The notes: generated by a model not told the origin, from the sequence alone. Positions 24,297 through 34,029 are shown, numbered from the stretch's first letter. The stretch: 35,779 nucleotides of DNA from Elusimicrobiales bacterium (GCA_026419335.1 JANZZP010000050.1:1-35779), one strand, 5' to 3'. Program-made: numbers and translations.

Positions 24297-24995
24297 ATGG
24301 CATCTTACAAAATTATATCGTTTTATGATTATATTTATAAACACTATAGAGTTATAAATTCAGTTATTACTCTTGGTATGGATAATTTATGGCGCAAAAA
24401 AGCAGTTAAAATTATTTCTTGCTATATTAAAGATGAGAAAAATACCTACATTCTTGATTGCGCTTGTGGTTGTGGAGATATAACTTTTTATTTGAAAAAG
24501 TTTTTTAAAAATTCAAATATAGTTGGTATTGATGGAAATTTAAATATGCTTTCTTTAGCAAAAGAAAAAATTAAAGGGATAACTTTTTTACAAACTCAAT
24601 GCGAAAGTCTACCTTTTAAAAATGAACATTTTGATGCTGTTATTGTTTCATTCGCTATGCGAAATATTTATTATTCAGGTAATAAAGAAAAGATATTTTT
24701 AGAAATATATAGAGTTTTAAAAAAAGGTGGTATTTTGTTTACTCTTGAGACGAGTTATCCTGAAAATGTATTTTTAGGTTTATTATTAAAAATTTATTTA
24801 AGTTTTGTTTTTAACTTTTTGTTTATATTTATTAACTCAGATGAAAAAAATGCTTATATATTTCTTAAATCAAGTATTTTGAATTTTAGAGATAAAGATT
24901 TTATTGAGAGTATAAACCATTTATTTGAAGTTAAAAGAATCTTATTAATACCTTATATTGTATCCTTGTGTGTTTGTTTTAAAAAATCTTATTAA
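24297..24995 (+). CDS. UbiE/MenG-like quinone-biosynthesis methyltransferase
   Basis: 232-residue SAM-dependent C-methyltransferase. It follows the UbiE/MenG plan: Y-R-V-I-N-S-V-I-T-L-G-M-D-N-L-W-R-K (17-34), the SAM loop L-D-C-A-C-G-C-G-D (53-61; the family usually has G-T-G-D), G-I-D-G (77-80), L-P-F (105-107), F-A-M-R-N (119-123, usually F-G-L-R-N) and R-V-L-K-K-G-G. It therefore probably methylates demethylmenaquinone, though substitutions at two signature positions leave room for another substrate. No Shine-Dalgarno is visible. It converges on lptG, with a 17-base overlap of the two 3' ends. Confidence 0.78.
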   Translation: MASYKIISFYDYIYKHYRVINSVITLGMDNLWRKKAVKIISCYIKDEKNTYILDCACGCGDITFYLKKFFKNSNIVGIDGNLNMLSLAKEKIKGITFLQTQCESLPFKNEHFDAVIVSFAMRNIYYSGNKEKIFLEIYRVLKKGGILFTLETSYPENVFLGLLLKIYLSFVFNFLFIFINSDEKNAYIFLKSSILNFRDKDFIESINHLFEVKRILLIPYIVSLCVCFKKSY

Positions 24996-26013
24996 ATTTT
25001 CTATGTAAGATAAATAATACATATGATATTAGCAAATGTGGTATAATAGCAATTGACCATGCAGGAATTATTTCTATATCTGCTGCCCTTTTAAATATTG
25101 TTATTAAAAACCATATAAAAAGAGAAAATATAATAGCAAATGTTATTGCATAGCCTTTGTATTCAATAAGTGGTGTTTTAAATATAACATATGCTACTAA
25201 TACAGATAATAGGTTTATAATTATTATCCCTATCCTAAAAGAAATTATGACTTTTTCTTGATTTGTATTTAAAGAAAGATTCTTTAATTTTTTTATGCGT
25301 TCAAGTAATTGATAAATTGAGTAAGAGTTTTGGTCTGATATTTCTTCAATAATGAAATATTGTGGAGGCGGCAGTATATTAATTTCGTATGTATTATATG
25401 TTTTTGTTTTTATTTGATTGTTAGATTGGGTTATTTCATATCCCTCTTTAATTTGCCATTTTTTTTCTTTTGAATTCCATATTATTTTTTTTGCATATAT
25501 TTTCTTAGATAATAGGGTATCATGTATATAAGCTTGTTCTATAATGTGGTTGTTTTTTAATTTTCCGTAAAAAATTATATTATTGTAGCTAAAATTAATA
25601 AAATCTGAATATTTTAGTTTCTTTTTTACACTCATATACCAAGAAGTAGTCAGATTATCCCCTAAAACTAACAATAAGATACATAAAAATAGTGTTACAA
25701 ATATAGTATTTTTTAGAAAAATTGTATCAGGATATGATGAACAGTATATTGCTTTATATTGTGAAGTGGTTTTAAAATAATTAAAAACCAAAAGAAATGA
25801 TATCATTACTATTAATGGCATTAAAAGGTAAAGATAAAAAGGAGAAGTAAAAATTGATTGTTTAAAAACATCAACTGGGTCTATTGCCTTTTTATTTATC
25901 ATATTTAATCCCTCAAAAAAATTTATAATTAGTATAAATATAAAAACTGAGATTGATGTAGCAGTAAGGTAATATATACTTTTTTTGATTATATATCTAT
26001 CTATAGTTTTCAT
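24979..26013 (-). CDS. lptG: LptG-like lipopolysaccharide export permease (YjgP/YjgQ family)
   Basis: 344 residues with six predicted membrane helices: one near 13-31, two in the first 120 residues, and three at the C-terminus (about 255-340). They flank a periplasmic beta-rich domain (about 125-245) of the beta-jellyroll type that feeds LPS to LptC/LptA. With LptB it would extract lipopolysaccharide from the inner membrane. It overlaps lptF by 4 bases (ATGA), giving the classical tandem permease pair. Which of the two is F or G is set mainly by order and is not certain. Its last 17 bases overlap the convergent methyltransferase gene. Confidence 0.82.
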   Translation of the reverse strand: MKTIDRYIIKKSIYYLTATSISVFIFILIINFFEGLNMINKKAIDPVDVFKQSIFTSPFYLYLLMPLIVMISFLLVFNYFKTTSQYKAIYCSSYPDTIFLKNTIFVTLFLCILLLVLGDNLTTSWYMSVKKKLKYSDFINFSYNNIIFYGKLKNNHIIEQAYIHDTLLSKKIYAKKIIWNSKEKKWQIKEGYEITQSNNQIKTKTYNTYEINILPPPQYFIIEEISDQNSYSIYQLLERIKKLKNLSLNTNQEKVIISFRIGIIIINLLSVLVAYVIFKTPLIEYKGYAITFAIIFSLFIWFLITIFKRAADIEIIPAWSIAIIPHLLISYVLFILHRKFNKIF

Positions 26014-27128
26014 TTTTTCCTTAGAATTTTATAATATAACAAAATTCCAAAAATAGAAATAAGTAAGACTGGAATTATTTCAATTTCAGGTTTATATATT
26101 TTCTTAAATATTACATTATCACAAATTATATTAACTCCATAATACATTAGTATTACAATAATACTTGCTAAAAAACTAAAGTATTTACTATCTCTTTCAA
26201 ATATAAACGCAACTGTTAATGCCAGAAATGTTATAAAAAAGAGCGAAATACTTGAAGTTGTTCTTGAAAGAATCTCCTTTTGTATAAGTTTTTTTTCTTT
26301 TAAGGATGTGGTAATTTGTTTTTTTAATTGTTCTGTGGATATAAATTTAGGATTAATTGTGTAGTTTTTATTATTAACTTCAAATGGGACAAATGTAAGA
26401 TATTCATTAAAACTTCCTAAATAAAAAATTTCTGGATTTTTTTGGTTTATATATGATATTTTCCCATTGTTTAGTGATAATAGAATACCTTTGTGTTTAA
26501 TGGTGGTATATGTTCCTGATTCTGCCTCTATATGTATTATAAAGTCAGCTTTTTTAGTTATATCTATTGGCTGTGCTAAACTTCTTATAATTGATATTTT
26601 TCTAAGGGATGAATAGTCAACATCCTTTGATATTATATGTGATGATGATATTTTTTCAAATGAATTTGGTTTTAGGCTTATATTAGTGTTTCTGTTTATC
26701 ATTGTTCTGATATATTCTCTAGATTTTAATTTTGAGTATGGAATTATTGAATGATTTAAATGATATAAAATAGGGATTGAAATGATTGTTAAAGTAAGAA
26801 TTTTAGAAATAATATCATAATATGAATATCCACAACACCTTAGCGCAGTAGTTTCTCCTTTTAATGAAAGTTCTCCTGTTGTAAAGAAGGCTGAAAATAC
26901 TGCTGAAAATACTAAAGAGTTGTTGAATACAGATGGAATAAGATGGATAATTGCCTTAATTATAAGTATAATAGATAATCCTCTTGATATGTCTTTATCA
27001 TTGATAATTTGGAGAAATGAAAATAAGAAGAAAATTGATATAAATAAAATCAATGATGATATAAAATATCTAAAGTAATATTTTAATATAAGCTTATCAG
27101 CCGATTTGATTTTTAAAAAAGGAATCAT
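26010..27128 (-). CDS. lptF: LptF-like lipopolysaccharide export permease (YjgP/YjgQ family)
   Basis: 372 residues with the same layout as its neighbour: N-terminal helices (about 20-45, 57-90, 108-125), a periplasmic domain (about 135-290) and three C-terminal helices. The loop F-T-T-G-E-L-S-L-K-G-E-T-T-A-L-R is the family's conserved cytoplasmic coupling segment (E-x-x-A-L-R) that contacts the ATPase LptB. The presence of this pair is the best evidence for an LPS-bearing outer membrane. lptB, lptC, lptA and lptD are not in the window. No Shine-Dalgarno is seen; TATAAT lies 12 bases upstream of the ATG on the minus strand. Confidence 0.85.
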   Translation of the reverse strand: MIPFLKIKSADKLILKYYFRYFISSLILFISIFFLFSFLQIINDKDISRGLSIILIIKAIIHLIPSVFNNSLVFSAVFSAFFTTGELSLKGETTALRCCGYSYYDIISKILTLTIISIPILYHLNHSIIPYSKLKSREYIRTMINRNTNISLKPNSFEKISSSHIISKDVDYSSLRKISIIRSLAQPIDITKKADFIIHIEAESGTYTTIKHKGILLSLNNGKISYINQKNPEIFYLGSFNEYLTFVPFEVNNKNYTINPKFISTEQLKKQITTSLKEKKLIQKEILSRTTSSISLFFITFLALTVAFIFERDSKYFSFLASIIVILMYYGVNIICDNVIFKKIYKPEIEIIPVLLISIFGILLYYKILRKK

Positions 27129-27189
27129 AAAACAATAACTATTATATATAATTTAATTATGTTATCTGCTTGAGTTTAATTTAAAAATT

Positions 27190-30100
27190 ATGTTACTCAT
27201 AAAAGTTATAATTTTTTTAATTCTATTTAATAGTTGGTTGCTATCGTTTGACTTTAATGACTTTTTGGATAACATATCAGAATATTCTGATTTATCATTA
27301 TCATCAACTTCATATATTGATGTTGGCGATATAAAATCATCTCAACCTGAAAACAAAAATATTTTTGATGATATAGATTATTCCATAGATTTCACTCAAA
27401 AAAATTGGAATAAGTTTATAAAAAAAATGGAAACTGGGCAAATAGTTGAAGAAAAAAAAGTTGAAGTAGTACAAAATATAGATTTATCTACATCAGTCCC
27501 TACACTTGGACCTCAAGTTGAATTTATAGAGAGTGGGACTTCGTTGAATGTTACTGGAAGAAAAGTGATTTCTATTAATTATTCTGGTAAAAAATATATA
27601 AATCAACAGACAACTAATATAAGAGAACAATCAACATCAAATTTTGATATAACTCAACAACTTCAAGTTAGAATGCAAGGGAAAATTGGTGACAGAATTA
27701 CAGTTAATGTGGATTATGATGATACTAAATCTGACAAACAAGACATCTCTCTTATTTATCAAGGCGAACCACAAGATGTTGTTCAAAATATTTCTTTCGG
27801 TGATATTGATCTTTCTCTTCCTGCTACAGAATTTGTTTCTTATAATAAACAACTTTTTGGTATAAGAGCTGATTTAAAAAGTGGTGGCTTAAAAACAACA
27901 GTTATAGGTTCCAGAACAAAAGGACAAACAAAAACAAGACAGTTTAGAGGTAATACACAATTTAAAACTGTAGATATTCCAGATAGTTCATATATAAGAA
28001 GAAAATATTATTCAATAATATTTAGCAGTTATACATCATTTCTTCCTATTAAACCTGGTTCAGAGAAAATATATATAGATCAGCAAACACCAGAACCTGT
28101 GGATGGTATTTTGATATCTTCAATTACTGCTGATGATTTAGTTTCATCTGCTATTACTTACACTGGGAAGTTTAGACTTTTGACTAGAGGTATAGATTAT
28201 ACAATTGATTATAACAGGGGTGAAGTAATGTTTTCTAGAAATCTCAACCCACAAGATGTTATTATTATAGATTATCAAAAATTTAATGGAACTTGGCTTA
28301 GGGATGAGAACGGAAGTGGTAGGATGAAAATTCTTAAAACATATAATGATATATATATATCTAATCCAACCGAAATGGGATGGAACAATGAAATTAAAAC
28401 ATATTATTCTATTGGGCAAACTAATATTGTTAGAGATAATGGTTTTGGCAATTTCATACTTAAAATTCAAAACTTAAATAGGCAGGAGATTGGGCATATT
28501 TTAAATCCAATTCAGAAATATCCAGATACTATAGAAGTAGATTTTGAGCAAGGCATAATAAAATTAAAATCTCCATTTACTTCAGATACAAATCCTTCTT
28601 TGCCTGATCCACAAACATATTCTCCGTCTCCTATTACAAAAAGGATAATCCATGTGGAGTACTATTATAGAATAAATACTTTCTTTTTGGAACCAAATAT
28701 AGTATTCAATTCAGAAATAATAAAAATTGATGGTAAAAAGTTAATTAAAAATCAGGATTATTATATAGATTATGATTCTGGTTTTTTAACTTTTTATAAT
28801 TCGGAGGATATAAGACCAGATAGTTTAATAGATATTTATTATGAAGTGTCTCCATTTGGTAGTTCAGATCAGACTTTAGTTGGGGGTAGAATTTCATATG
28901 ATTTTTCAAGATATGTTTCAGCAGGAACTACTCTGCTCTACCAAAGTTCTAGTAAAACTTCAAAAGCTCCTCAAATAACAGATCTCTCTTCAAATATGCT
29001 TGTTTACGATGGAGATATTAATATAAAAGATATAAATCTTTTAGGGTTAAGAAGTTCTGTTGGTTTTGAAGTTGCTGGTTCAGTTTTAAATCCAAATGTA
29101 AATGGTAATGCAATAATAGACAATATGGAAAGTTCAAAGCAAGAAGATGCCGTGTCTTTTGACAAAAATTATTGGCAGATAGCATCTAATCCTTCTAATG
29201 AAATATCTCATGCTAATTCTGTTTACTGGGATACTATTGAAGTAAATAAAAAAGATGTAAATCCTTCATCTCCAGAAAATTCTAAACAGCAAGTTTTAAA
29301 TATAGATTATGATTTTTCTATTTCAAGTGAAGTTTCTATAGTATATGTTTTCTCAAAAACTGGAATTGATTTTTCTAAAAAAAATTCTATTGAATTAACT
29401 TTAAAAGGTGATAATAACTTTAATGGTCCGATTGTTAATATACATTTTGGAGAGATAAATGAAGATTCAGACGGGACAGGAGGAATGACTCTTGTTTGTT
29501 CTAATGGTAAAGTTGTATATAATGCTCCGAAAACTGAAGATATAAACTGTGATGGAGTTTTATCCCCAGGTGAGGATAAAGGGTGGTTATATTCTCCAAG
29601 TGGACTTGGAAGTAGAAAGTTTGGAGAAAATAATGGTAGAATTGACACGCAAGATTTAGATGGAAATGGGAGACTTGATGCTGGCAATGCTGGTATAGGT
29701 GGACATTTTGGGTATTATGGTAATAATTATTTTATCGATATTAGTTCTAATAATACCTTAACGCGTGAAGTGAATTTTGATTCGTGGCATAACTGGATAT
29801 TTCCTCTTATAATATCTTCGTCAGAAAGTTATAAATGGTCTAATATTAAAGTAGTCAGATTTACATTAAGGAAAGGAACAAATACACCTATTAAAGGTAA
29901 AATATCTCTTGCGAAATTATCTGCTGTAGGAAATAGTTGGAATGTTCAGTTTTCGACTTATGCAACAGAAGTAATAAATGTATATACTGTAAATAATCTT
30001 GATAATCCAAATTATGTTCCTTTATTTAATGCAGGTGGTATAATTACATCACTTTACAATGAGTTATATGGAAGTGTAAAAGAACAGAAAAGTTCTACTG

Positions 30101-32460
30101 GTGATTCTAATATTGTGGAACAAGCACTTTCAATAAGTTTTAATAACTGGACTTCTACTTCAACATCATATGTTTATAGAAAATTCTTAACACCTTTCGA
30201 CATTTCTCAACACAAGGAATTGAGGTTTTTTGTTTATGGAGTAACTCCAAATAATAATGCCAATTTATATATTAAGTTTGGAGATCAGCATAATTATTTT
30301 AAAGTGTCTATTCCTGTGGATTTTACTGGATGGAAAGTAATTACTATTAGACAAATTGATAGTAATAATGATGGTGTGGCCGATAATTGGGTATCTTTTG
30401 ACCCTTCTATAATTATATCCACTTCTGGTAATTTTTCTCTTCAACAAATTTTCCAGATAATGGTTGGGCTTGATATTAAAGATTCGTCTTCTCATAATGT
30501 TACAGTTTATCTTAATGATTTATATTTATCAGAACCGATAAAAAAGAAAGGAACAGCAAGAAAAGTTCAAGGTAACTTTGATATACCAGGATTTGCTTCT
30601 TTTGGTGGTAAACATAGGTTTATAGATAGAATGTTTCAAACTCCTATTAGTGCTATTACTAATCAAGATTTAGAAGAAAGTTTTGGTTATTTAACTTTAT
30701 CAAAACCATCATTTTTATCAACTTCATATACTTTTTCAAAAAAGATTACGAATACACCAAATGTCTACAATACTGGTAATAATAATCTTGTAAACCTTTT
30801 ACAACAGGGGAAGGTTAAAACTGAAGAAGTTACAGCAAAAGGTATTTTTAATCCTGGCATTATACCAAAGGTTGATTTATCTTACTCAAAAACAAGAGTT
30901 AATTATTTATTGATAGGTAGGAATGACGATAAAACTAACTATCTTGCTTCAACAAATTTTTCTCCATCTATGAATTTTTTCCTTATTCCTAAAAATGTAA
31001 ATTTGTTTTATAGCTATGCTAAGAATGATATATCTTATATGTTTCTCTCTATATTGCCACAAGATTATTATAATAGTACTGAGAGAGTTGATTCTTATAG
31101 TGGTAAAATGTCTTTTAATATTTTTAACTTTTTAGATTTTTCTCCAAATTATTCTTATTCAAGGACATATGAAAAAAGAAGTTATTACTTAAAAACACCT
31201 TTCTCTTATCCTAAAAATATTCAACAGCTTGCGGGATTTTCTTCAAGTATTGGTATATTTAAATGGTTTAGACCTTCTATAAATTATAATATTAATATTA
31301 ATGAAAATAGCAATATCAGTGTAACTACAGTAACAGTTGGACAATCAAGTAAATTTTTTGGGATTGGAGATATTAAAACAATAAATAGGAACGCTAATGG
31401 AAATATAACTTTTAACATAAGTATGTATGATATTGTTCCTAATGTTAAGGGTTTAAGAAGTATGGTAATAACCTCTAATTATCAATTACAAGATGGTGAT
31501 GTGTGGAATAATGTGGAAAGAAGTTTTGATTCCAAAAAATATTTCTGGATACGTAATAAGTTAAATCCAAAATCATCTTTATCTTTAAGGCAAAGTGCTA
31601 CTATAAGAGATAGTTATAGCAGTGGAATTAGAATTCAACCTTTTGAGGGATTGAATTTATCTGGTCGTTTAAAACCATTTAATACCTCAAGTATAATTTC
31701 AAATTTTACATATTCAAAGCAAGATAGCTATTCATATAATGTCCTTACAAGAACGAGAAATAGAGTTCTTCCTGATTTGATTTTTTCTATATCTCAGGTT
31801 GAAGATATTTTTTTATTTTCAAAATGGATGAGGTCCAGCTTAATAAATATAAAATATTCAAATAATATTTCAGAAGTTTCTGGTAGTTCACGAGATAAAA
31901 CAAGAAATTTTGGATTTGATTTTAGATTTTATTTTATGAATTTTATGAATACATCTATTACATATAATCTTCAAACTGGAGAGAAAAAAGACTTAAGGAT
32001 AAATCAGATTACAAGCTATACAAAAAGAAAGTCATTTTCTCTACAAGGTTCTTTTGATAAAAATTCATATAGATTTACTCCAAGAATAGATTATTCTAAT
32101 GATTTTGCAAGATCTACTCTTGGAAGTGTTATTACAAACACAACCATTATAAATCCTTCTCTGCTTGTTAGGACAGATATAAGAGTACCAAAAAAATTTA
32201 AATTACCTTTCCTTCAAGAAACTATGTTTGATAACAGAATTATATGGACAACTACTCTTAATTATATATTCAAAAAGTCATCTGTTGCTATCGTCGATAA
32301 TAATAGGTTATTTACTATGTCTTCTAGTGCTGAAATAGAGGCATCTAAAAATCTTAGATTAAGTTTAAATGCTTCATTACAACGTTTTTGGCATAAGTAT
32401 TTAACTCAGGAAGATTATATATCATATCAGTTGGGTACAAATATAATACTTCAGTTTTAA
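27190..32460 (+). CDS. giant SprA/Sov-like outer-membrane protein
   Basis: 1756 residues with a signal peptide (about 1-19). Residues 119-245 match the conserved core of SprA (Sov), the type IX secretion translocon: L-N-V-T-G-R-K-V-I-S, then Q-L-Q-V-R-M-Q-G-K-I-G-D-R (157-169), G-E-P-Q-D-V-V-Q-N-I-S-F-G-D-I (192-206) and L-F-G-I-R-A-D-L-K-S-G (222-232). Further SprA hallmarks are I-D-N-M-E-S-S (about 641), Asp-rich calcium-type loops (about 784-834, including D-L-D-G-N-G-R-L-D) and long amphipathic beta repeats ending in a terminal Phe. It is shorter than Bacteroidota SprA (about 2400). The role is inferred: a very large beta-barrel for protein export. It diverges from lptF. Confidence 0.75.
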   Translation: MLLIKVIIFLILFNSWLLSFDFNDFLDNISEYSDLSLSSTSYIDVGDIKSSQPENKNIFDDIDYSIDFTQKNWNKFIKKMETGQIVEEKKVEVVQNIDLSTSVPTLGPQVEFIESGTSLNVTGRKVISINYSGKKYINQQTTNIREQSTSNFDITQQLQVRMQGKIGDRITVNVDYDDTKSDKQDISLIYQGEPQDVVQNISFGDIDLSLPATEFVSYNKQLFGIRADLKSGGLKTTVIGSRTKGQTKTRQFRGNTQFKTVDIPDSSYIRRKYYSIIFSSYTSFLPIKPGSEKIYIDQQTPEPVDGILISSITADDLVSSAITYTGKFRLLTRGIDYTIDYNRGEVMFSRNLNPQDVIIIDYQKFNGTWLRDENGSGRMKILKTYNDIYISNPTEMGWNNEIKTYYSIGQTNIVRDNGFGNFILKIQNLNRQEIGHILNPIQKYPDTIEVDFEQGIIKLKSPFTSDTNPSLPDPQTYSPSPITKRIIHVEYYYRINTFFLEPNIVFNSEIIKIDGKKLIKNQDYYIDYDSGFLTFYNSEDIRPDSLIDIYYEVSPFGSSDQTLVGGRISYDFSRYVSAGTTLLYQSSSKTSKAPQITDLSSNMLVYDGDINIKDINLLGLRSSVGFEVAGSVLNPNVNGNAIIDNMESSKQEDAVSFDKNYWQIASNPSNEISHANSVYWDTIEVNKKDVNPSSPENSKQQVLNIDYDFSISSEVSIVYVFSKTGIDFSKKNSIELTLKGDNNFNGPIVNIHFGEINEDSDGTGGMTLVCSNGKVVYNAPKTEDINCDGVLSPGEDKGWLYSPSGLGSRKFGENNGRIDTQDLDGNGRLDAGNAGIGGHFGYYGNNYFIDISSNNTLTREVNFDSWHNWIFPLIISSSESYKWSNIKVVRFTLRKGTNTPIKGKISLAKLSAVGNSWNVQFSTYATEVINVYTVNNLDNPNYVPLFNAGGIITSLYNELYGSVKEQKSSTGDSNIVEQALSISFNNWTSTSTSYVYRKFLTPFDISQHKELRFFVYGVTPNNNANLYIKFGDQHNYFKVSIPVDFTGWKVITIRQIDSNNDGVADNWVSFDPSIIISTSGNFSLQQIFQIMVGLDIKDSSSHNVTVYLNDLYLSEPIKKKGTARKVQGNFDIPGFASFGGKHRFIDRMFQTPISAITNQDLEESFGYLTLSKPSFLSTSYTFSKKITNTPNVYNTGNNNLVNLLQQGKVKTEEVTAKGIFNPGIIPKVDLSYSKTRVNYLLIGRNDDKTNYLASTNFSPSMNFFLIPKNVNLFYSYAKNDISYMFLSILPQDYYNSTERVDSYSGKMSFNIFNFLDFSPNYSYSRTYEKRSYYLKTPFSYPKNIQQLAGFSSSIGIFKWFRPSINYNININENSNISVTTVTVGQSSKFFGIGDIKTINRNANGNITFNISMYDIVPNVKGLRSMVITSNYQLQDGDVWNNVERSFDSKKYFWIRNKLNPKSSLSLRQSATIRDSYSSGIRIQPFEGLNLSGRLKPFNTSSIISNFTYSKQDSYSYNVLTRTRNRVLPDLIFSISQVEDIFLFSKWMRSSLINIKYSNNISEVSGSSRDKTRNFGFDFRFYFMNFMNTSITYNLQTGEKKDLRINQITSYTKRKSFSLQGSFDKNSYRFTPRIDYSNDFARSTLGSVITNTTIINPSLLVRTDIRVPKKFKLPFLQETMFDNRIIWTTTLNYIFKKSSVAIVDNNRLFTMSSSAEIEASKNLRLSLNASLQRFWHKYLTQEDYISYQLGTNIILQF

Positions 32461-32478
32461 TTTTGTAAAATTTTTTGT

Positions 32479-33108
32479 ATGGAATTTGTTTATAAATTTG
32501 TTGATATAATTTTACATCTTGATAACTATCTAGATATAATTATTTCTTCTTATGGAAACTATTTTTATGTTATTCTTTTCATTATTATCTTTTGTGAAAC
32601 AGGGCTTGTAATAACTCCTTTTTTACCTGGAGACTCACTCTTATTTGCTTGTGGAGCTTTTGCTGCAAGGGGTAGTATAGAACCATTTATTACTTCATCT
32701 ATTATATTTTTTGGAGGAGTGTTAGGAGATGGTGTTAATTATCATGTTGGTAAATTTTTAGGTAAAAAAGCTATAGATAGATATCCAAAAATATTTAAAA
32801 AAGAATATATTGAAAAAACACATAATTTTTATGAAAAATATGGGGGGAAAACAATTATCATTGCTAGATTTGTCCCAATAGTAAGAACTTTTGCTCCATT
32901 TTTAGCTGGTGTTGGATATATGAGTTATTTTAGATTTTTAGTTTATAACGTAGTTGGTGCTTTTTTATGGGTTATTATAGTGTTTGGTGGAGGATATTTC
33001 TTCGGAAATATAGAATTTGTTAAAAAAAATTTTTCTATTGTTATAATTACAATAATTATAATATCCATTATGCCAATTATCTTTGAATACTTTAAAACAA
33101 AAAAATAG
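32479..33108 (+). CDS. DedA family membrane protein
   Basis: 209-residue inner-membrane protein of the DedA/SNARE-associated (VTT) family, now linked to polyprenyl-phosphate and phospholipid flipping. It shows F-L-P-G-D-S-L-L-F near 50, the G-D-G-V-N-Y-H-V-G-K segment, and the signature R-F-V-P-I-V-R-T-F-A-P-F-L-A-G around 130-145. Several hydrophobic helices are present, including a re-entrant loop pair. The gene starts 18 bases after the SprA-like gene. There is no Shine-Dalgarno; TAAAAT (32466-32471) lies 7 bases before the ATG. It may be co-transcribed or have a leaderless mRNA. Confidence 0.92.
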   Translation: MEFVYKFVDIILHLDNYLDIIISSYGNYFYVILFIIIFCETGLVITPFLPGDSLLFACGAFAARGSIEPFITSSIIFFGGVLGDGVNYHVGKFLGKKAIDRYPKIFKKEYIEKTHNFYEKYGGKTIIIARFVPIVRTFAPFLAGVGYMSYFRFLVYNVVGAFLWVIIVFGGGYFFGNIEFVKKNFSIVIITIIIISIMPIIFEYFKTKK

Positions 33109-33113
33109 CAAAA

Positions 33114-33149
33114 AATAGGACCTAAGACCTATTCAATTAAAAGGTCTTA
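33114..33149. repeat. two overlapping inverted repeats upstream of the exported-paralog operon
   Basis: AATAGG (33114-33119) can pair with CCTATT (33128-33133), and TAAGACCT (33123-33130) with AGGTCTTA (33142-33149). The two hairpins share bases and exclude each other. They lie between the DedA gene and the following promoter, so they may be the 3' end of the upstream mRNA or a protein operator. No T-run follows on the plus strand. Confidence 0.5.
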
Positions 33150-33154
33150 AAAAC

Positions 33155-33183
33155 TTGACATAAATTTTAGTATCTGTTAAAAC
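33155..33183 (+). promoter_or_regulatory. promoter of the exported-paralog operon
   Basis: A consensus TTGACA (33155-33160), a 17-base spacer and an extended -10 TGtTAAAAC (33175-33183). Transcription would start near 33190, leaving a leader of about 10 bases that holds the GGAGG ribosome site. Confidence 0.7.
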
Positions 33184-33199
33184 ATATATGGAGGAAATT

Positions 33200-34018
33200 A
33201 TGAAAATCCTCTTACAAATATTAGTAACAGGAGTAATGACGATAAAATTAAATGCAGTATCACCTCAAGAGGTTGTTGATAACACAATAAAAAATTTGAA
33301 AGCAAGTAAAATGGATAAAAACATTATGACTCAAGCGGAGAAAGATCCTAATTATTATACATTAAAAGATGGAGTTAGAGTTGAAATTAAAGAAATAACT
33401 CCACCTGAGAATTTTGAAATTCCTTCTAATATAACAATAAATAAAGGAGTTGAACAATCGTTAGTAATTATCGAAAAAATAGTTAATATTGCTTCTAAAG
33501 TATGGGATATGGTAGTAGCAAATAAACCAGCTGTAAATATAGATACTAAGTATGCGGTTGCTCTTCCTTTTGGTGTTTCTGGCCCTTCTGAACTCAGTGG
33601 GTGGTCTAAACCTAAGAGTTATTTACTTTCTTTTTATTTTGAAAATTTATACGGTGTAGATGTTATTAAGGTATCATATCAAGTTACTTATGTTTATGGT
33701 GGAAGTTATAAAGGTAAAGGTAAATATCTTGCTGCGGTTTGGGCTATACCGGTGAGTGTTGATGTAATGTGGGGTTTTAGTTTTAATATGCAAGCTTTTG
33801 TGCCTGATCAAACTGTTGTTAACGTAGGAACATCTCAAAATCCAATAGCTGCTCTACAACTTAAAGTTTCATGGTCAGCTTCAAGTCCATTAAGACAGAT
33901 TGATGGGACAGGTGTGTATTATATTCAGGGGGATGGATATTTTCAGGAACTTGCTAGCCCCTTTAGGAAATCAAGAGTAAATCTATCAGGAATTAATGAA
34001 GATTCTATTAAAAAATAA
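33200..34018 (+). CDS. exported protein of unknown family, paralog 1
   Basis: 272 residues from ATG at 33200, chosen because GGAGG lies just before it; the ATG at 33188 overlaps that site and the predicted transcription start. A signal peptide (about 1-20, ending N-A-V-S) leads into a linker and a helical stretch (about 85-105, I-I-E-K-I-V-N-I-A-S-K-V-W-D-M). A beta-rich domain then shares many segments with the next gene: G-W-S-K-P-K, V-S-Y-Q-V-T-Y-V-Y-G-G, Y-K-G-K-G-K-Y-L, N-V-G-T and the final L-A-S-P-F-R-K-S. I do not know this family. It has no cysteines and no C-terminal sorting domain that I can see. Strong promoter and ribosome site suggest abundant product. Confidence 0.85.
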   Translation: MKILLQILVTGVMTIKLNAVSPQEVVDNTIKNLKASKMDKNIMTQAEKDPNYYTLKDGVRVEIKEITPPENFEIPSNITINKGVEQSLVIIEKIVNIASKVWDMVVANKPAVNIDTKYAVALPFGVSGPSELSGWSKPKSYLLSFYFENLYGVDVIKVSYQVTYVYGGSYKGKGKYLAAVWAIPVSVDVMWGFSFNMQAFVPDQTVVNVGTSQNPIAALQLKVSWSASSPLRQIDGTGVYYIQGDGYFQELASPFRKSRVNLSGINEDSIKK

Positions 34019-34029
34019 GGAGGTAAAAG

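Noticed and set aside
29307..29687. 126-codon minus-strand frame within the SprA-like gene
   Set aside because: Antisense to the Asp-rich conserved region of the large protein; no start signals.
33188..33199. Upstream ATG extending exported paralog 1 by four codons
   Set aside because: It overlaps the GGAGG site and the predicted transcription start; the ATG at 33200 has correct spacing and gives a normal signal peptide.
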